DNA from: Deltaproteobacteria bacterium | GTDB taxonomy: Bacteria > Myxococcota_A > UBA796 > GCA-2862545 | Direction: 5' to 3' | Length of the DNA stretch: 64,000 nt | NCBI GenBank assembly: GCA_006226595.1 | Contig: SBGP01000013.1 | Location: forward strand, 1 to 64,000 | Shown here: positions 27,737-36,664 of the stretch, in pieces | Position numbering within the stretch: the stretch's first letter is position 1 | Layout: each line of letters opens with the position of its first letter | Translations under genes and position numbers: made by a program | Notes under the pieces: generated by a model | The model's input: the letters and a program-made list of their open reading frames with translations, nothing else | Told to the model about the DNA's origin: nothing | The model's database searches: none

Positions 27737-29566
27737 CTATCCCAACAGATCGTCAGCCGGTGTCTCCGGCTGTCCGGGCCGGTCAGGTAGCACCAGCGTG
27801 ATCGTCGTGCCTTCCTCCGACGACTCGACACGCACGGTCCCATCGTGATCTTCGAGGATCTGACGGGTGATCGCGAGGCCGAGGCCCGTCCCGGAGGCCT
27901 TGGTCGAGAAGAAGGGGTCGAAGGCTCGGGCGCGCTCCTCCTCGCTCATGCCGGGGCCGTTGTCGGCAATGGCGATCTCGACCTCGCGCCCCTCGCGCTC
28001 GCAGCGCAGGTAGAGGGTCGTCGCGCCGGCCTCGGTGGCGTTGCGCACGATGTTGAGCAGGGCCTGGCGCAGCTGGTTGCCGTCGACCCGCTGCAGGCCG
28101 ACGTCGCCGGTGGCGAGCACGAGCTTCACGCCGCGCTGTTCGAGCTCGGCGTCGAGCAGGCGAACCACGTCCTCGAGCAGGGTGCCGAGGTCCTCGGACT
28201 GCAGTCGCGCCGCCGGGCGCCGCGCGAGCTGAAGGTAGTGGCCCGTGACCGCGGTGAGGCGCTCGATTTCGCCAGCGATGGTCTCGTGGATCTCCCACGC
28301 CTCGGTCTTGCGCTCGGGGTCGAGGTCGGCGAGCTCGTCGGCGAGCAGCTCGGTGTTGAGCGACAGCGCATTGAGCGGGTTGCGCACCTCGTGGGTGATC
28401 TGCGCGAGCATCTGACCGACGAGAGCCAGTCGCTCGCTGCGCGCGAGGCGCTCCTTGGCGAAGCTGGCCTCGGTGATGTCAGCGGAGACCAGCACCACGC
28501 CGTCCTCTCCGAACGGCGCGACGCGGACCTCGTGCAGGGTGTGGTTCGGTCCCGCGACCTCGTGGCGACCGGGGCTTGCGATGATCTCGTCGAGCGGCGC
28601 GGGAGCCGGCCGTGCGCTGTGCGCCCCCCAACGGGACATGGCCGCGGGGTTCGACAGGGTGATGCGACCGGACTCGACCACCATCAGGCCGTCGTCGAGC
28701 GAGTCGAGCACGCTCTCGAGGTAGCCGTACAGACGCCTGAGCTCCTCGGCGCGCTCGACCAGGGCGCGGTCGCGGGCCTCGAGGGTCTGGACCATCGCGT
28801 TGAACTCGGTGGCGAGCACCGCCATCTCGTTGGACCCGGCGACGTCGACGCGCTCGCCAGGCTCGCCGGCGGCGACGCGCTGGACCTGGGCGGTGAGCTT
28901 GCCGATGGGCCGCAGCTGGACGGTGACGGCGAACACCAGGACCACTGCGAGGACCGCGACCGCGAGGGAGGCCGCGACCGTCATCGTCGCGATGCGCGAC
29001 TGCGCCTCCTCGGCGGAGCGGGTGATGCGCGCGATGCTGCGCTCGGCCGAGTCGAGCACGCGCTGGGTCTCTTCCTGGATGCCGCGGTTGCGGCGCTCGA
29101 GGTAGTCCACCTCGCGCTCGCCGATCTCCTCGCCGGCGCGGTGCTGGGCGATGAGGTCCTCGGCCTTCGACTCGTAGTCGTCGAGCAGCGCGTCGACATT
29201 GCGCAGGTAGGTGCGCATCTGCGCGAGCACCGGCCGCTCCTCGGCGGGCACGCGGTCTTCGGCGTTCTCGACGAGCTGCCAGCTGATGTCGAGGGCCTTA
29301 CGCACCTTCTGCGACGAGAACGACGTGGGTGCGGCCCGGCGCAGCGTGCGCCCGTCGGACAGCAGGTACATGACCTCGCTGTGCATGCGGTCGCGGTCGC
29401 GCTGGAGTTCGCTCGCACCGCGCGACACGGGCAGGTAGGCGTCGGTGACGATGTGAAGCGTCGCCTGGACGGTCGACTGGCTCCACACGACGAAGATCAT
29501 CGCGAGCACCGCCGGCACGAGCGCCATGACGAAGGCCGCCACGATGCGCGAGCGGAGGCTCTGCAC
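27737..29566 (-). CDS. Membrane sensor histidine kinase
   Basis: 609 aa. N-terminal helix (about 8-30), a periplasmic helical sensor (31-190), second helix (about 193-216), HAMP (to about 270), a coiled-coil/PAS-like region (270-370), dimerisation/phosphoacceptor H392 in ITHEVRNPLNAL, and an ATPase domain with N box LRQALLNIVRNATEAG, G1 DNGPGMSEEE and G2 GTGLGLAI. Partner of the NtrC-type regulator directly downstream. The 160-residue sensor is helical, like four-helix-bundle chemoreceptor ligand domains; ligand unknown. Confidence 0.92.
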   Translation of the reverse strand: MQSLRSRIVAAFVMALVPAVLAMIFVVWSQSTVQATLHIVTDAYLPVSRGASELQRDRDRMHSEVMYLLSDGRTLRRAAPTSFSSQKVRKALDISWQLVENAEDRVPAEERPVLAQMRTYLRNVDALLDDYESKAEDLIAQHRAGEEIGEREVDYLERRNRGIQEETQRVLDSAERSIARITRSAEEAQSRIATMTVAASLAVAVLAVVLVFAVTVQLRPIGKLTAQVQRVAAGEPGERVDVAGSNEMAVLATEFNAMVQTLEARDRALVERAEELRRLYGYLESVLDSLDDGLMVVESGRITLSNPAAMSRWGAHSARPAPAPLDEIIASPGRHEVAGPNHTLHEVRVAPFGEDGVVLVSADITEASFAKERLARSERLALVGQMLAQITHEVRNPLNALSLNTELLADELADLDPERKTEAWEIHETIAGEIERLTAVTGHYLQLARRPAARLQSEDLGTLLEDVVRLLDAELEQRGVKLVLATGDVGLQRVDGNQLRQALLNIVRNATEAGATTLYLRCEREGREVEIAIADNGPGMSEEERARAFDPFFSTKASGTGLGLAITRQILEDHDGTVRVESSEEGTTITLVLPDRPGQPETPADDLLG

Positions 29567-29572
29567 TGGATC

Positions 29573-30127
29573 TCAGTCCAGGGTGGGCGAAAAGGACCCG
29601 CCGAGAGAGGGGACCTCGGGCATGCGCCCGGGGCGGATCTGCACCACGACCGGACCGCTGGTCAGGTTGAGGTCGCCGGTCGCCCACACCACGGTGCCCT
29701 TGGTGTTGCGCACGGACATCGGCGTGGAGCCAGCCTTCACGTCGGTCGTGAACACCGTGCCCGGGGCGATGCGGTGGCGCTCGTCGCCGAGCACGAGCAG
29801 GGCGCCTTCGACGTCGTCGACGCGGAACTCGACGGACACGACGCCATCGACCGGCGCGAGCGGCTCGAGGGCCTCGCCGGTGGTGATGCCGGTGCGGCCC
29901 ACAGTGATGGTCGTGTCGAGGCCCTTCTTCACGCTGATGCGCATGTCCTGCGGGTCGCCGTTGCGGAACACGCGCAGGGCGTGGTCGCCGATGGCCACGG
30001 GCAGGCGCAGCTCACCCTCGGTGAACAGCTCGGCGACGATCTGGCCGTCGAGGTGGATCTCTGCGGGCACCGTGGCCTGGATGACGAGGTCGCTGGCGAG
30101 TGCGAACGACGCGAGTAGAAGCAGCAT
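29573..30127 (-). CDS. PEGA-like periplasmic protein
   Basis: 184 aa with signal peptide MLLLLASFALASD. Two beta repeats with the PEGA-type pattern (VIQATVPAEIHLDGQIVAE, LPVAIGDHALRVFRNG), and a second divergent block (VDGVVSVEFRVDDVEGALLVLGDERHRIAPG). Six bases before the histidine-kinase gene start, in the same direction, so it heads the kinase/regulator transcript and might be a sensor accessory. No clear Shine-Dalgarno before the ATG at 30127. Confidence 0.6.
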   Translation of the reverse strand: MLLLLASFALASDLVIQATVPAEIHLDGQIVAELFTEGELRLPVAIGDHALRVFRNGDPQDMRISVKKGLDTTITVGRTGITTGEALEPLAPVDGVVSVEFRVDDVEGALLVLGDERHRIAPGTVFTTDVKAGSTPMSVRNTKGTVVWATGDLNLTSGPVVVQIRPGRMPEVPSLGGSFSPTLD

Positions 30128-30290
30128 GGCGCAGAGGTAACACCACAACGCGCCGCTCGTGAAGGGAGTCGTACCTCGGGACACCAAGGCCCCGATGCAC
30201 CCTCGCTCCCATCCCGTCTCGCAGGCCCCGAACGCCGATTGCTTCGGTGTCTGGCGCGCGTTAGCCCGCCAGGTCCAGCCCGAGGCCCGC

Positions 30291-31292
30291 ATGCGACTCA
30301 CGAGCGCGATGTTCCTGGTTCTTCTCTCCGCCTGTGGAGAGCCGAACGCCGAGACCCCCAAGGTTGCCGCCCCCGCGAACGCGGCACCCGGGCTGGTCGA
30401 GGTCCCCGAGGACCAGGTGCTCGCCATGGTCGGCGACGTGCCGGTGACCATCGCCGAGTTCAGCACCGCGGCCGCGCGGCGCGTGCCGCTCGACGGCAAG
30501 GAGCTCTCGGCCGAGGAGCGCGCCGAGGTCCTCGACGAGCTCATCTCCGAGAAGATGATGTTCCTCGAGGCCAAGCGCCTCGGCCTCGACCGCGACCCCA
30601 AGGTCCAGAAGGCCATGGTGTCCACGCTCCTGCGCCGCACCGTGTACAGCCAGGTGCGCAACAGCGACTTCAGCGAGGACGAGCTGCGCGCCTACTTCGA
30701 GGCGCACCCGGACGAGTTCATGGTCCCCGAGAAGCGCCAGATCAAGCGCATCTTCGTGCGCGGCGACGGCGAGCGCTCCATGGACGAGGCCAAGGCGCGC
30801 GCCAGCGAGGCCCGCAAGAAGATCCTCGCCGATCCCGCCCAGTTCAAGGACCTCGCCGCCGAGTACAGCGAGGACCCGTACCGCCGCCGTGGCGGTGACA
30901 TCGGCTTCGTGGCCCGCGAGGGCAAGCCCGGTGTGCCGAGTGCCATCGTCGAGAAGGCCTACACGCTGCAGCAGGGCTCCGTCTCCGAGGTCTTCGAGGC
31001 CGATGGCGGCGCCAACGTGATCTACGTCGCCAGCGTCCGCGAGCCGATCATGCGCACCTTCGAGCAGATGAAGGGCAGCGTGCTTCGCAAGGTCCGCAAC
31101 GACAAGCTCCGCGAGCTGCTCGACGGCTACGTCGACCAGGTCGAGGACAACTACACCGTCCAGCGTCACGAGGATCGCCTCGCCGACGTCACGCTCGAGC
31201 CCCTCACGGGTGCCGGGCCGGACCTTCGCCTTCCCGGTGCACCGGCGGGCCCCGAGGTCGATCTCGGGCTCGGCGGGCACGGAGGACACTGA
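30291..31292 (+). CDS. PpiC/parvulin-type peptidyl-prolyl isomerase, lipoprotein
   Basis: 333 aa. ATG 30291 begins lipoprotein signal MRLTSAMFLVLLSAC. SurA-N-like chaperone helices (60-130: VLDELISEKMMFLEAKRLGLD), then a PpiC rotamase domain (about 150-255) with KRQIKRIFVRGD, AEYSEDPYRRRGGDIGFV and SVSEVFEADGGANVIYVAS. C-terminal helical tail. Assists outer-membrane protein folding in the periplasm. Three bases before the next PPIase gene; the two form a chaperone pair. Confidence 0.88.
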   Translation: MRLTSAMFLVLLSACGEPNAETPKVAAPANAAPGLVEVPEDQVLAMVGDVPVTIAEFSTAAARRVPLDGKELSAEERAEVLDELISEKMMFLEAKRLGLDRDPKVQKAMVSTLLRRTVYSQVRNSDFSEDELRAYFEAHPDEFMVPEKRQIKRIFVRGDGERSMDEAKARASEARKKILADPAQFKDLAAEYSEDPYRRRGGDIGFVAREGKPGVPSAIVEKAYTLQQGSVSEVFEADGGANVIYVASVREPIMRTFEQMKGSVLRKVRNDKLRELLDGYVDQVEDNYTVQRHEDRLADVTLEPLTGAGPDLRLPGAPAGPEVDLGLGGHGGH

Positions 31293-31295
31293 CCC

Positions 31296-32804
31296 ATGTT
31301 CCTGCTCTGGCTCGCGCTCACCGCACCGGCCGCCACCATCGATCGCATCGCGGCGGTGGTGAACGACGACGTGATCGCGCTCTCCGAGGTCTACGAGCTC
31401 GGTGACGGCTACATCCGTCAGGCCTGTCCCCGCTTCAAGCCCGAGTGCGTGGACCAGGCCGAGGTCGAGGTGCTCGACTCGCTGATCCAGCGGAGCCTGA
31501 TCCGTCAGGAGCTGTACAAGCTCGGACTGCAGGTCACGCCCGAGGAGATCGACCGCACCATCGATCAGGTCGGTCGCGACAACGGCATCACCGATCGCGA
31601 GCAGCTGCGCCGCGAAGTCGAGCGCGCGGGCCTGACCTGGGACGTGTACCGCGAGCAGCTCACCGAGCAGCTTCGCCAGCTCAAGTTCACCGAGAGCGTG
31701 CTCCGCCCGCGGGTGGGCGTGCGCGAGGACGAGGTCCAGGAGCGCTACCGCCGCGCGACCAAGGACTACTCCGGTCCGCCGACCGCCAAGGTCGAGGCCT
31801 TGGCGCTGGCCCTGCCCGAGGAGGGCGGCCAGGAAGGCATGATCGCCACGGTGACCCAGGCCCGGGAGCTCGCCGCGAAGATCAACGCGGGCGAGGTCGA
31901 CTGGAAGCAGGCGATCGCCGAGTACGACAGCGGGCTGTACGCGCCCCGCGAGGGCGAGATGGGCAGCTTCCGCAAGGGCGAGCTCATGGAGTCGCTCGAC
32001 GCGGTGGTGTTCAGCGCCGAGGTCGGCAAGGTCAACGACCCCGTGGTCGTCGGCAGCGCCGTGTTCCTGGTCAAGGTCGTCGAGAAGAAGGCCTCGGACG
32101 TGCTCTCCTACGAGGAGGCCGCGCCGAAGATTCGCGAGCAGCTGTTCCAGGAGAAGATCGAGCGCGAGATGGAGGAGTGGACGGTGTCCGCCCGCCGCCG
32201 CGCCGCGGTGAAGGTCCTGCTCGGCGACGGCACGGGCAGCAACCAGGTCAAGCGCGTCAAGGTCGTCGACGAGCCGGCCGCCGAGGACAAGGGTCCTGGC
32301 GCGACGCCCCCGACCGACAAGCCCGCGGGAACCGCTGGCGATGGCCGCACCGGCGGCAGCGGCGCGAAGAAGCCGGAAGCCCCGGCCAAGCCCGAAGAGC
32401 CGGCGACGCCGGCCGAGCCCGCGAAGGTCGAGGCCCCCGCGCCGGCCGAGCCTGCGAAGAGCGAGGCCCCCGCCGAGTCTGCGCCGACGGACGCGCCCAC
32501 CAAGGCCGAGGAGGCCGCGGGCGACGATGGGCGCACGGGCGGCAGCGGCGAGAAGGCCGAAGGCGACGCGGGCGGCCCGCCGGCCGAGCCCGCGAAGAGC
32601 GAGGAGCCCGCCGAGCCCGCGAAGAGCGAGGAGCCCGCCGAGCCCGCGAAGAGCGAGGAGCCCGCCGAGCCCGCGAAGGGCGAGACGCCTGCCGATGGCC
32701 CCTGGGCCGCCGAGCCGGCTGCGCCGGCGCCGACCGAGCCGGCGCCCGAGACCGACGCCGAGGGCGACAAGGACGGTCCCTGGGGCGCGGAGACGCCGAA
32801 GTGA
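31296..32804 (+). CDS. SurA-like periplasmic foldase with repetitive acidic tail
   Basis: 502 aa with signal peptide (MFLLWLALTAPAA). SurA_N segment IDRIAAVVNDDVIALSEV, chaperone helices, then a parvulin-like domain (about 155-270: KVEALALALPEE, YAPREGEMGSFRKGEL, VGSAVFLVKVVEKK). The C-terminal 170 residues are Ala/Glu/Pro/Lys-rich repeats including AEPAKSEEP units and two DGRTGGSG blocks. Classical SurA lacks this tail, so it is an unusual extension. Overlaps pdxA by GTGA. Confidence 0.85.
   Translation: MFLLWLALTAPAATIDRIAAVVNDDVIALSEVYELGDGYIRQACPRFKPECVDQAEVEVLDSLIQRSLIRQELYKLGLQVTPEEIDRTIDQVGRDNGITDREQLRREVERAGLTWDVYREQLTEQLRQLKFTESVLRPRVGVREDEVQERYRRATKDYSGPPTAKVEALALALPEEGGQEGMIATVTQARELAAKINAGEVDWKQAIAEYDSGLYAPREGEMGSFRKGELMESLDAVVFSAEVGKVNDPVVVGSAVFLVKVVEKKASDVLSYEEAAPKIREQLFQEKIEREMEEWTVSARRRAAVKVLLGDGTGSNQVKRVKVVDEPAAEDKGPGATPPTDKPAGTAGDGRTGGSGAKKPEAPAKPEEPATPAEPAKVEAPAPAEPAKSEAPAESAPTDAPTKAEEAAGDDGRTGGSGEKAEGDAGGPPAEPAKSEEPAEPAKSEEPAEPAKSEEPAEPAKGETPADGPWAAEPAAPAPTEPAPETDAEGDKDGPWGAETPK
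32583..32684 (+). repeat. 27-bp tandem repeat encoding AEPAKSEEP
   Basis: Three exact 27-bp copies (32583-32609, 32610-32636, 32637-32663) and a fourth partial one (AEPAKGE), in frame within the SurA-like gene. Part of a disordered acidic tail; strain-to-strain length change is likely. Confidence 0.9.
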
Positions 32805-33733
32805 AGCCGCTGATCCTCACCCCCGGCGACCCGCTGGGAGTGGGGCCGGAGCTCGCCGCGCGCGTACTCGCCGAGCGCGTGCGCACGGGGCAGGCGGTGA
32901 ACGCCGTGTTGGCCGGAGATGGCGAGGCCATCCGCCGTGCGTGTGCGCAGGTAGCGCTGCAGATCGCCACGGACGGGCCGCTGGCCGGAGGTTCGGGCGT
33001 GGCGGTGGTCGATACCGCCGGAGGCCACGAGCCCGCCGAGGTGGCGGCGCTGCGCTGGGCCGTCGACCGCATTCGCGAGGGCATGGCCGCGGGGCTGGTC
33101 ACCGGGCCGATCCACAAAGCACGTCTGCGGGCGAGGGGCTTCACCTACAGCGGGCACACGGACTTCCTCGCCGATCTGTGCGGGGTCGAGCGGCCGGTGA
33201 TGGCCTTCGTCGGCGGCCAGCTGCGCGTGGCGCTCGTCACCGTGCACATCCCGCTGCGGGCGGTCGCGGACGCGCTGACCATCGAGCTCGTCGCTCACAC
33301 CGGGCGGGTGGCGGACGCGGCACTACGGCGCGACCTGCGCCTCGAGGCTCCGCGCATCGCGGTGCTCGGCCTCAACCCGCACGCTGGCGAGTCCGGCGTG
33401 CTCGGCCGCGAGGAGATCGACGTCATCGGCCCCGCGGTCGAGGTCTTGCGTGCGGAAGGTATCGATGCGACCGGCCCCGTCTCGGCCGAGACCGCGTTCA
33501 TGAAGGCCATGGACGGCCACTACGACCTCGTGGTCGCGATGTACCATGACCAGGGGCTTGCCCCCCTCAAGCTCGTGGACTTCGGACGGAGCGTGAACTG
33601 GACCCTCGGCCTCCCCATCGTGCGCACCTCGGTGGACCATGGCACCGCCGACGACCTCGCGTGGACGGGGCAGGCGGATCCGTCGAGCTTCGCCTCGGCG
33701 CTGCAGCTCGCCGAGCGGCTCACCTCGCGCTGA
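32801..33733 (+). CDS. pdxA: 4-hydroxythreonine-4-phosphate dehydrogenase
   Basis: 310 aa, GTG start within the preceding stop. NAD-dependent oxidation of 4-phosphohydroxy-L-threonine in vitamin B6 synthesis. Start LILTPGDPLGVGPE is the family N-terminus. Metal-binding histidines lie in SGHTDFLADL, AMYHDQGLAP and TSVDHGTADD; GPIHKA supplies the conserved Lys. About 20 residues shorter than E. coli PdxA, but complete. Located after the SurA-like gene, as in many Proteobacteria where surA and pdxA are neighbours. Confidence 0.93.
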   Translation: MKPLILTPGDPLGVGPELAARVLAERVRTGQAVNAVLAGDGEAIRRACAQVALQIATDGPLAGGSGVAVVDTAGGHEPAEVAALRWAVDRIREGMAAGLVTGPIHKARLRARGFTYSGHTDFLADLCGVERPVMAFVGGQLRVALVTVHIPLRAVADALTIELVAHTGRVADAALRRDLRLEAPRIAVLGLNPHAGESGVLGREEIDVIGPAVEVLRAEGIDATGPVSAETAFMKAMDGHYDLVVAMYHDQGLAPLKLVDFGRSVNWTLGLPIVRTSVDHGTADDLAWTGQADPSSFASALQLAERLTSR

Positions 33734-34155
33734 TCGCGTGCGGGGCCTGCGGCGGTCCCGGGGAGTTCGTGCCCGAGACCTTCGCCGATCCGCCGGTGAT
33801 CGACGAGGTCGCCTGGTCCTGCGCCGAGGGCGAGCGCGTGCTCGAGGTCTGGTCGACCTCGGTGACCGCGGGCGGCATGTTGTGGATGGACGATGGCGAG
33901 CGCCGCGAGCGACACCCGGTCCCGTCCGTCGCCGCCGAAGCGGATGACAGTGCCGACTACCTGCGGCTTCGCCTCGAGCTCATCGAGGACCCCGCGATGG
34001 TCGAGCTCGGCACGAGCAGCGCCTTTCTGTGCGGAGAGGCGATCACCCGGCAGTTGTACCTGACCTCGCAGGCGCAGCAACCCGCCGACTGCGTCGTCGA
34101 CCCCGACTTCCCGGGCATCGACGGGCTCGGGCCCTGCGAGAACTCATGGCTCTGA
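33661..34155 (+). CDS. Divergent member of the W-C lipoprotein family
   Basis: 164 aa if read from GTG 33661, which overlaps the 3' end of pdxA by 73 bp; no better ATG/GTG/TTG is in frame, so the start is uncertain. A hydrophobic run (AHLALIACGACGG) gives a lipobox-like site. The mature part (IDEVAWSCAEGERVLEVWSTS, AFLCGEAITR, then ADCVVDPDFPG) matches the pattern of four neighbours in outline: a Trp-x-Cys start, a middle Cys-Gly, and a late DC. The divergent first member of a local paralogue array. Confidence 0.5.
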   Translation: MDGAGGSVELRLGAAARRAAHLALIACGACGGPGEFVPETFADPPVIDEVAWSCAEGERVLEVWSTSVTAGGMLWMDDGERRERHPVPSVAAEADDSADYLRLRLELIEDPAMVELGTSSAFLCGEAITRQLYLTSQAQQPADCVVDPDFPGIDGLGPCENSWL

Positions 34156-34664
34156 GGCTGCCGTTGCTGCTGTGGCTCGTGGGCTGTGCCGACCTGCCGG
34201 TCGACGCCGAGGACACCGCGTGCGCCGACTGCCCGCCACCGCTCCGCCTGCAGCACATCGAGTGGGAGTGCGACGAGGAGTGGTGGTACTCCGTAGGCAC
34301 CAATGGGTGGACGGCGAGCATCGAGCTCGCGATCGCCGCGCTAGGCGAGTGGGACGGAAGCACCGCTCCGTACCGCGAGGATCACGTGCTGGTCGAGGTC
34401 GAGTGGGCCGAGGACCAGAGCTGGACGCGGTGGGAGCTCACGCTTGCTTCCTCGACCCGCGCCGACGCCGAATCCAGCGTGTCGACTGCGCTCGTGTGCG
34501 AAGTGGACGGCCCGGAGAACCACGGCTTCAGGCTCTGGGCGTACGGCGCGGAGGGTCTTGCGGACTGCGGCATCTGGGGGCAGCGCAGCGCGCAATTCTT
34601 CGACAATTCGCCTTCGCCCGCCTGCTATTGCTTCGATCAGGCGCGGGGATGCGGCATTTGGTGA
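34146..34664 (+). CDS. W-C family lipoprotein (paralogue)
   Basis: 172 aa, ATG 34146 overlapping the previous gene by 10 bp. Lipoprotein signal MALRLPLLLWLVGC. Family signature: IEWECDEEWWYSVGTNGWTAS, IAALGEWDG, the acidic-His EDHVLVEVEWAEDQSWTRWEL, ALVCEVDG, and ADCGIWGQRSA near the end followed by CYCFDQ. Function unknown; a surface or periplasmic lipoprotein with two likely disulfides. Second of the local array. Confidence 0.65.
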   Translation: MALRLPLLLWLVGCADLPVDAEDTACADCPPPLRLQHIEWECDEEWWYSVGTNGWTASIELAIAALGEWDGSTAPYREDHVLVEVEWAEDQSWTRWELTLASSTRADAESSVSTALVCEVDGPENHGFRLWAYGAEGLADCGIWGQRSAQFFDNSPSPACYCFDQARGCGIW

Positions 34665-34706
34665 ATCCGCTGACCATGCGCGTGAGCGGAGACCGTCCGC
34701 TTGGAC

Positions 34707-34736
34707 GTGACTACTGGCATTCCGGTCGGCTACAAT
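34707..34736 (+). promoter_or_regulatory. Candidate sigma-70-type promoter
   Basis: A TACAAT -10 box (34731-34736) with a weak -35 GTGACT (34707-34712) and an 18-bp spacer, 19 bp before the ATG at 34756. The surrounding 90-bp gap has no gene. Assigned by eye; the -35 is poor. Confidence 0.35.
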
Positions 34737-34755
34737 GCAGCCCGTGAGGACACGC

Positions 34756-35370
34756 ATGAAGTACGCATCGTTCGCTCTGCTTCTCCTGGCCGTTGGCTGC
34801 AACGGCAGTGGCCCCAGTGAGGGTCGTGAGGAGATCCCGTTCCCGGTGGGGCTCGGCTCCGACGCGCCGGAAGGGGAGGTGTCGCTGATCCAGGTCATCG
34901 ACTGGTACTGCGACCAGGAGACCTGGCGCTTCGAGGCCCAGACCGATGGGCTGGCCAACATCCTGCGCCTGCAGGTCATCGACACCGGCGCGTGGGACGG
35001 CGTCACCCCGGATCCGCCGCGCTCGTCGACCATCGAGGGCGGCGTGTGGCGCGAGTCCACGACCTTCTTCCTGTTCCAGGAAGACCCGTGGCTCTGGGAG
35101 AAGACCCTCGTCTACAACGACAACGAGAGCCAGGTCGCGAACTCGTCCGACTCCACGCTGTTCCAGTGTGGGCGCCGCAACGACGACAACCTCGCGTTCT
35201 CGTTCCAGGTGCTCGATGCGACCGAGCGCGTCTACGACTGTGCCCTGTGGGGCCACATGTCCGAGGCGTGGTTCGTCGACAACTGGGGCCTCAACGAGTG
35301 CCTGTGCTTCGAGCCCGAAGAGAACGGCGGCTGTGGCGACCACTCCGCGGGTGGCGACAGCGGCATGTAG
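34756..35370 (+). CDS. W-C family lipoprotein (paralogue)
   Basis: 204 aa, ATG 34756 (GTGAGGA upstream). Lipoprotein signal MKYASFALLLLAVGC. Family signature IDWYCDQETWRFEAQTDGLAN, VIDTGAWDG, WLWEKTLVYNDNE, TLFQCGRRNDDNLAFSFQ, then YDCALWGHMSEAWF and ECLCFEPEENGGCG. Same order of Trp-Cys, DG, TGAW, CG and DCAxWG as its neighbours. Role unknown. Confidence 0.65.
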   Translation: MKYASFALLLLAVGCNGSGPSEGREEIPFPVGLGSDAPEGEVSLIQVIDWYCDQETWRFEAQTDGLANILRLQVIDTGAWDGVTPDPPRSSTIEGGVWRESTTFFLFQEDPWLWEKTLVYNDNESQVANSSDSTLFQCGRRNDDNLAFSFQVLDATERVYDCALWGHMSEAWFVDNWGLNECLCFEPEENGGCGDHSAGGDSGM

Positions 35371-35404
35371 CCGCGGGTGAGCCTGCGTTCCCGACGAACG
35401 GGAA

Positions 35405-36664
35405 TCAGGCTTCTCCGGCTCCGCCGAGCAGCATCGCCAGGCGCGCCGGGTCCTCGACGAGGGACTCGGCGAGCGCGATGCGATCGGGGCCCATCTGCCC
35501 GAAGGGCGAGACCAGGGCCCAGTCCGAGAGCATGTCCAGGGGATAGTGGTCGCGGCTGCCCTCGTGCAGCCCGCTCACGTCATGCGGCCGGTTGAGGCAG
35601 GTCGCGTCGACCTCCTCGTCGTGAAAGCCGTGCACGTTGAACCAGATGTGCTCGCGGCCCTCGCTGTGGTCGGTCGGGAACGCGAGCTTGATCACGCACT
35701 GGAACACGCCGCCGCCGAGGTCGAGGATGCGTCGCAGCCGCGGCAGGCGCTCGACGGCGAGCGCGGTGGCACGCTCCGTCTCGGTGTCGCTGACGTAGAG
35801 CACCGGGTGGTCGTGGAGCACGGGCAGCAGGGCGTCGAGGCGCCCGTAGGCGTCGCTCACGAACAGGGTGGCGCGGTGCTCTCGGTGGATGGCGTCGCGA
35901 TCGGCGGCACCGCCCAGGGACATGGGGCCGCCGATGTCGAGGGCGCGGTCCACGGGCACCCACAGCAGCTCCATGTGCATGCCGGCGAGGAAGGGCGTGT
36001 CCTCGGAGGGCATGCCGTGGTCGAGCCACAGCTTGGCGGCGCTGTTCATGAGCTGGCCGATCAGGCCGACGTCCTGGCGAGGCACGGGCAGGGCGTCGAG
36101 TTCCCACAGGCCGCAGCGATGCAGCCCATGGGTGTGCAGCCACACAAGGTCGCTCTTCTCGTCGTGCACGGCGTGGATGGTCCACAGATCCTGCGGATGC
36201 GGTGGAACGGCGGTGGAGGCCGCCTCACGCAGCCACAGGCCGGGCCGCGCCTGGTACGCCGACCAGTCGAGGACCGCAACGGCGTCTGGGGCGAGGCGAT
36301 CGAGCAAGCGGATCTGCAGGTGGAAGTAGAACAGTACGTCGTCGGCGAGCTGGCACACGAGGCCGAGGGCGGCAACGCTGCTTCGCACCGCCTCCTGGTC
36401 GACATCGGAGAGCCAGCCCATGGACAGGTGGGTGTCCAGCGTCTCGCGGTCCGCGGCACGCAGGTACAGCGACAGCGGCCACTCAGCGCCGTCGAGGCCC
36501 TCGAGCATCGCATCGACCTGCCACAGCGCGTGCTCTTCACGCACGGACACCTGCTCGGCGCGACGCACGAAGGGCAGCTCGCGCAGGGAGGCGAGCACCG
36601 AGTCGGCGGACGGCGGTGTCTGCTCGACCGGGAGGCTGGCCTCGAGGCGGCTCTCGGTGTTCAT
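35405..36664 (-). CDS. DUF4026-like protein
   Basis: 419 aa cytosolic protein, ATG 36664 overlapping the preceding methyltransferase stop by four bases (ATGA). Segment DDVLFYFHLQIRLLDRLAPDAVAVLDW, WTIHAVHDEKSDLVWLHTHGLHRCGLWELDAL (each shown in part) and EGREHIWFNVHGFHDEEVDA resemble DUF4026, sometimes joined with DUF2314. No signal peptide or membrane helix. Function of these domains is unknown. The coupling to a methyltransferase gene is the only context. Confidence 0.65.
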   Translation of the reverse strand: MNTESRLEASLPVEQTPPSADSVLASLRELPFVRRAEQVSVREEHALWQVDAMLEGLDGAEWPLSLYLRAADRETLDTHLSMGWLSDVDQEAVRSSVAALGLVCQLADDVLFYFHLQIRLLDRLAPDAVAVLDWSAYQARPGLWLREAASTAVPPHPQDLWTIHAVHDEKSDLVWLHTHGLHRCGLWELDALPVPRQDVGLIGQLMNSAAKLWLDHGMPSEDTPFLAGMHMELLWVPVDRALDIGGPMSLGGAADRDAIHREHRATLFVSDAYGRLDALLPVLHDHPVLYVSDTETERATALAVERLPRLRRILDLGGGVFQCVIKLAFPTDHSEGREHIWFNVHGFHDEEVDATCLNRPHDVSGLHEGSRDHYPLDMLSDWALVSPFGQMGPDRIALAESLVEDPARLAMLLGGAGEA

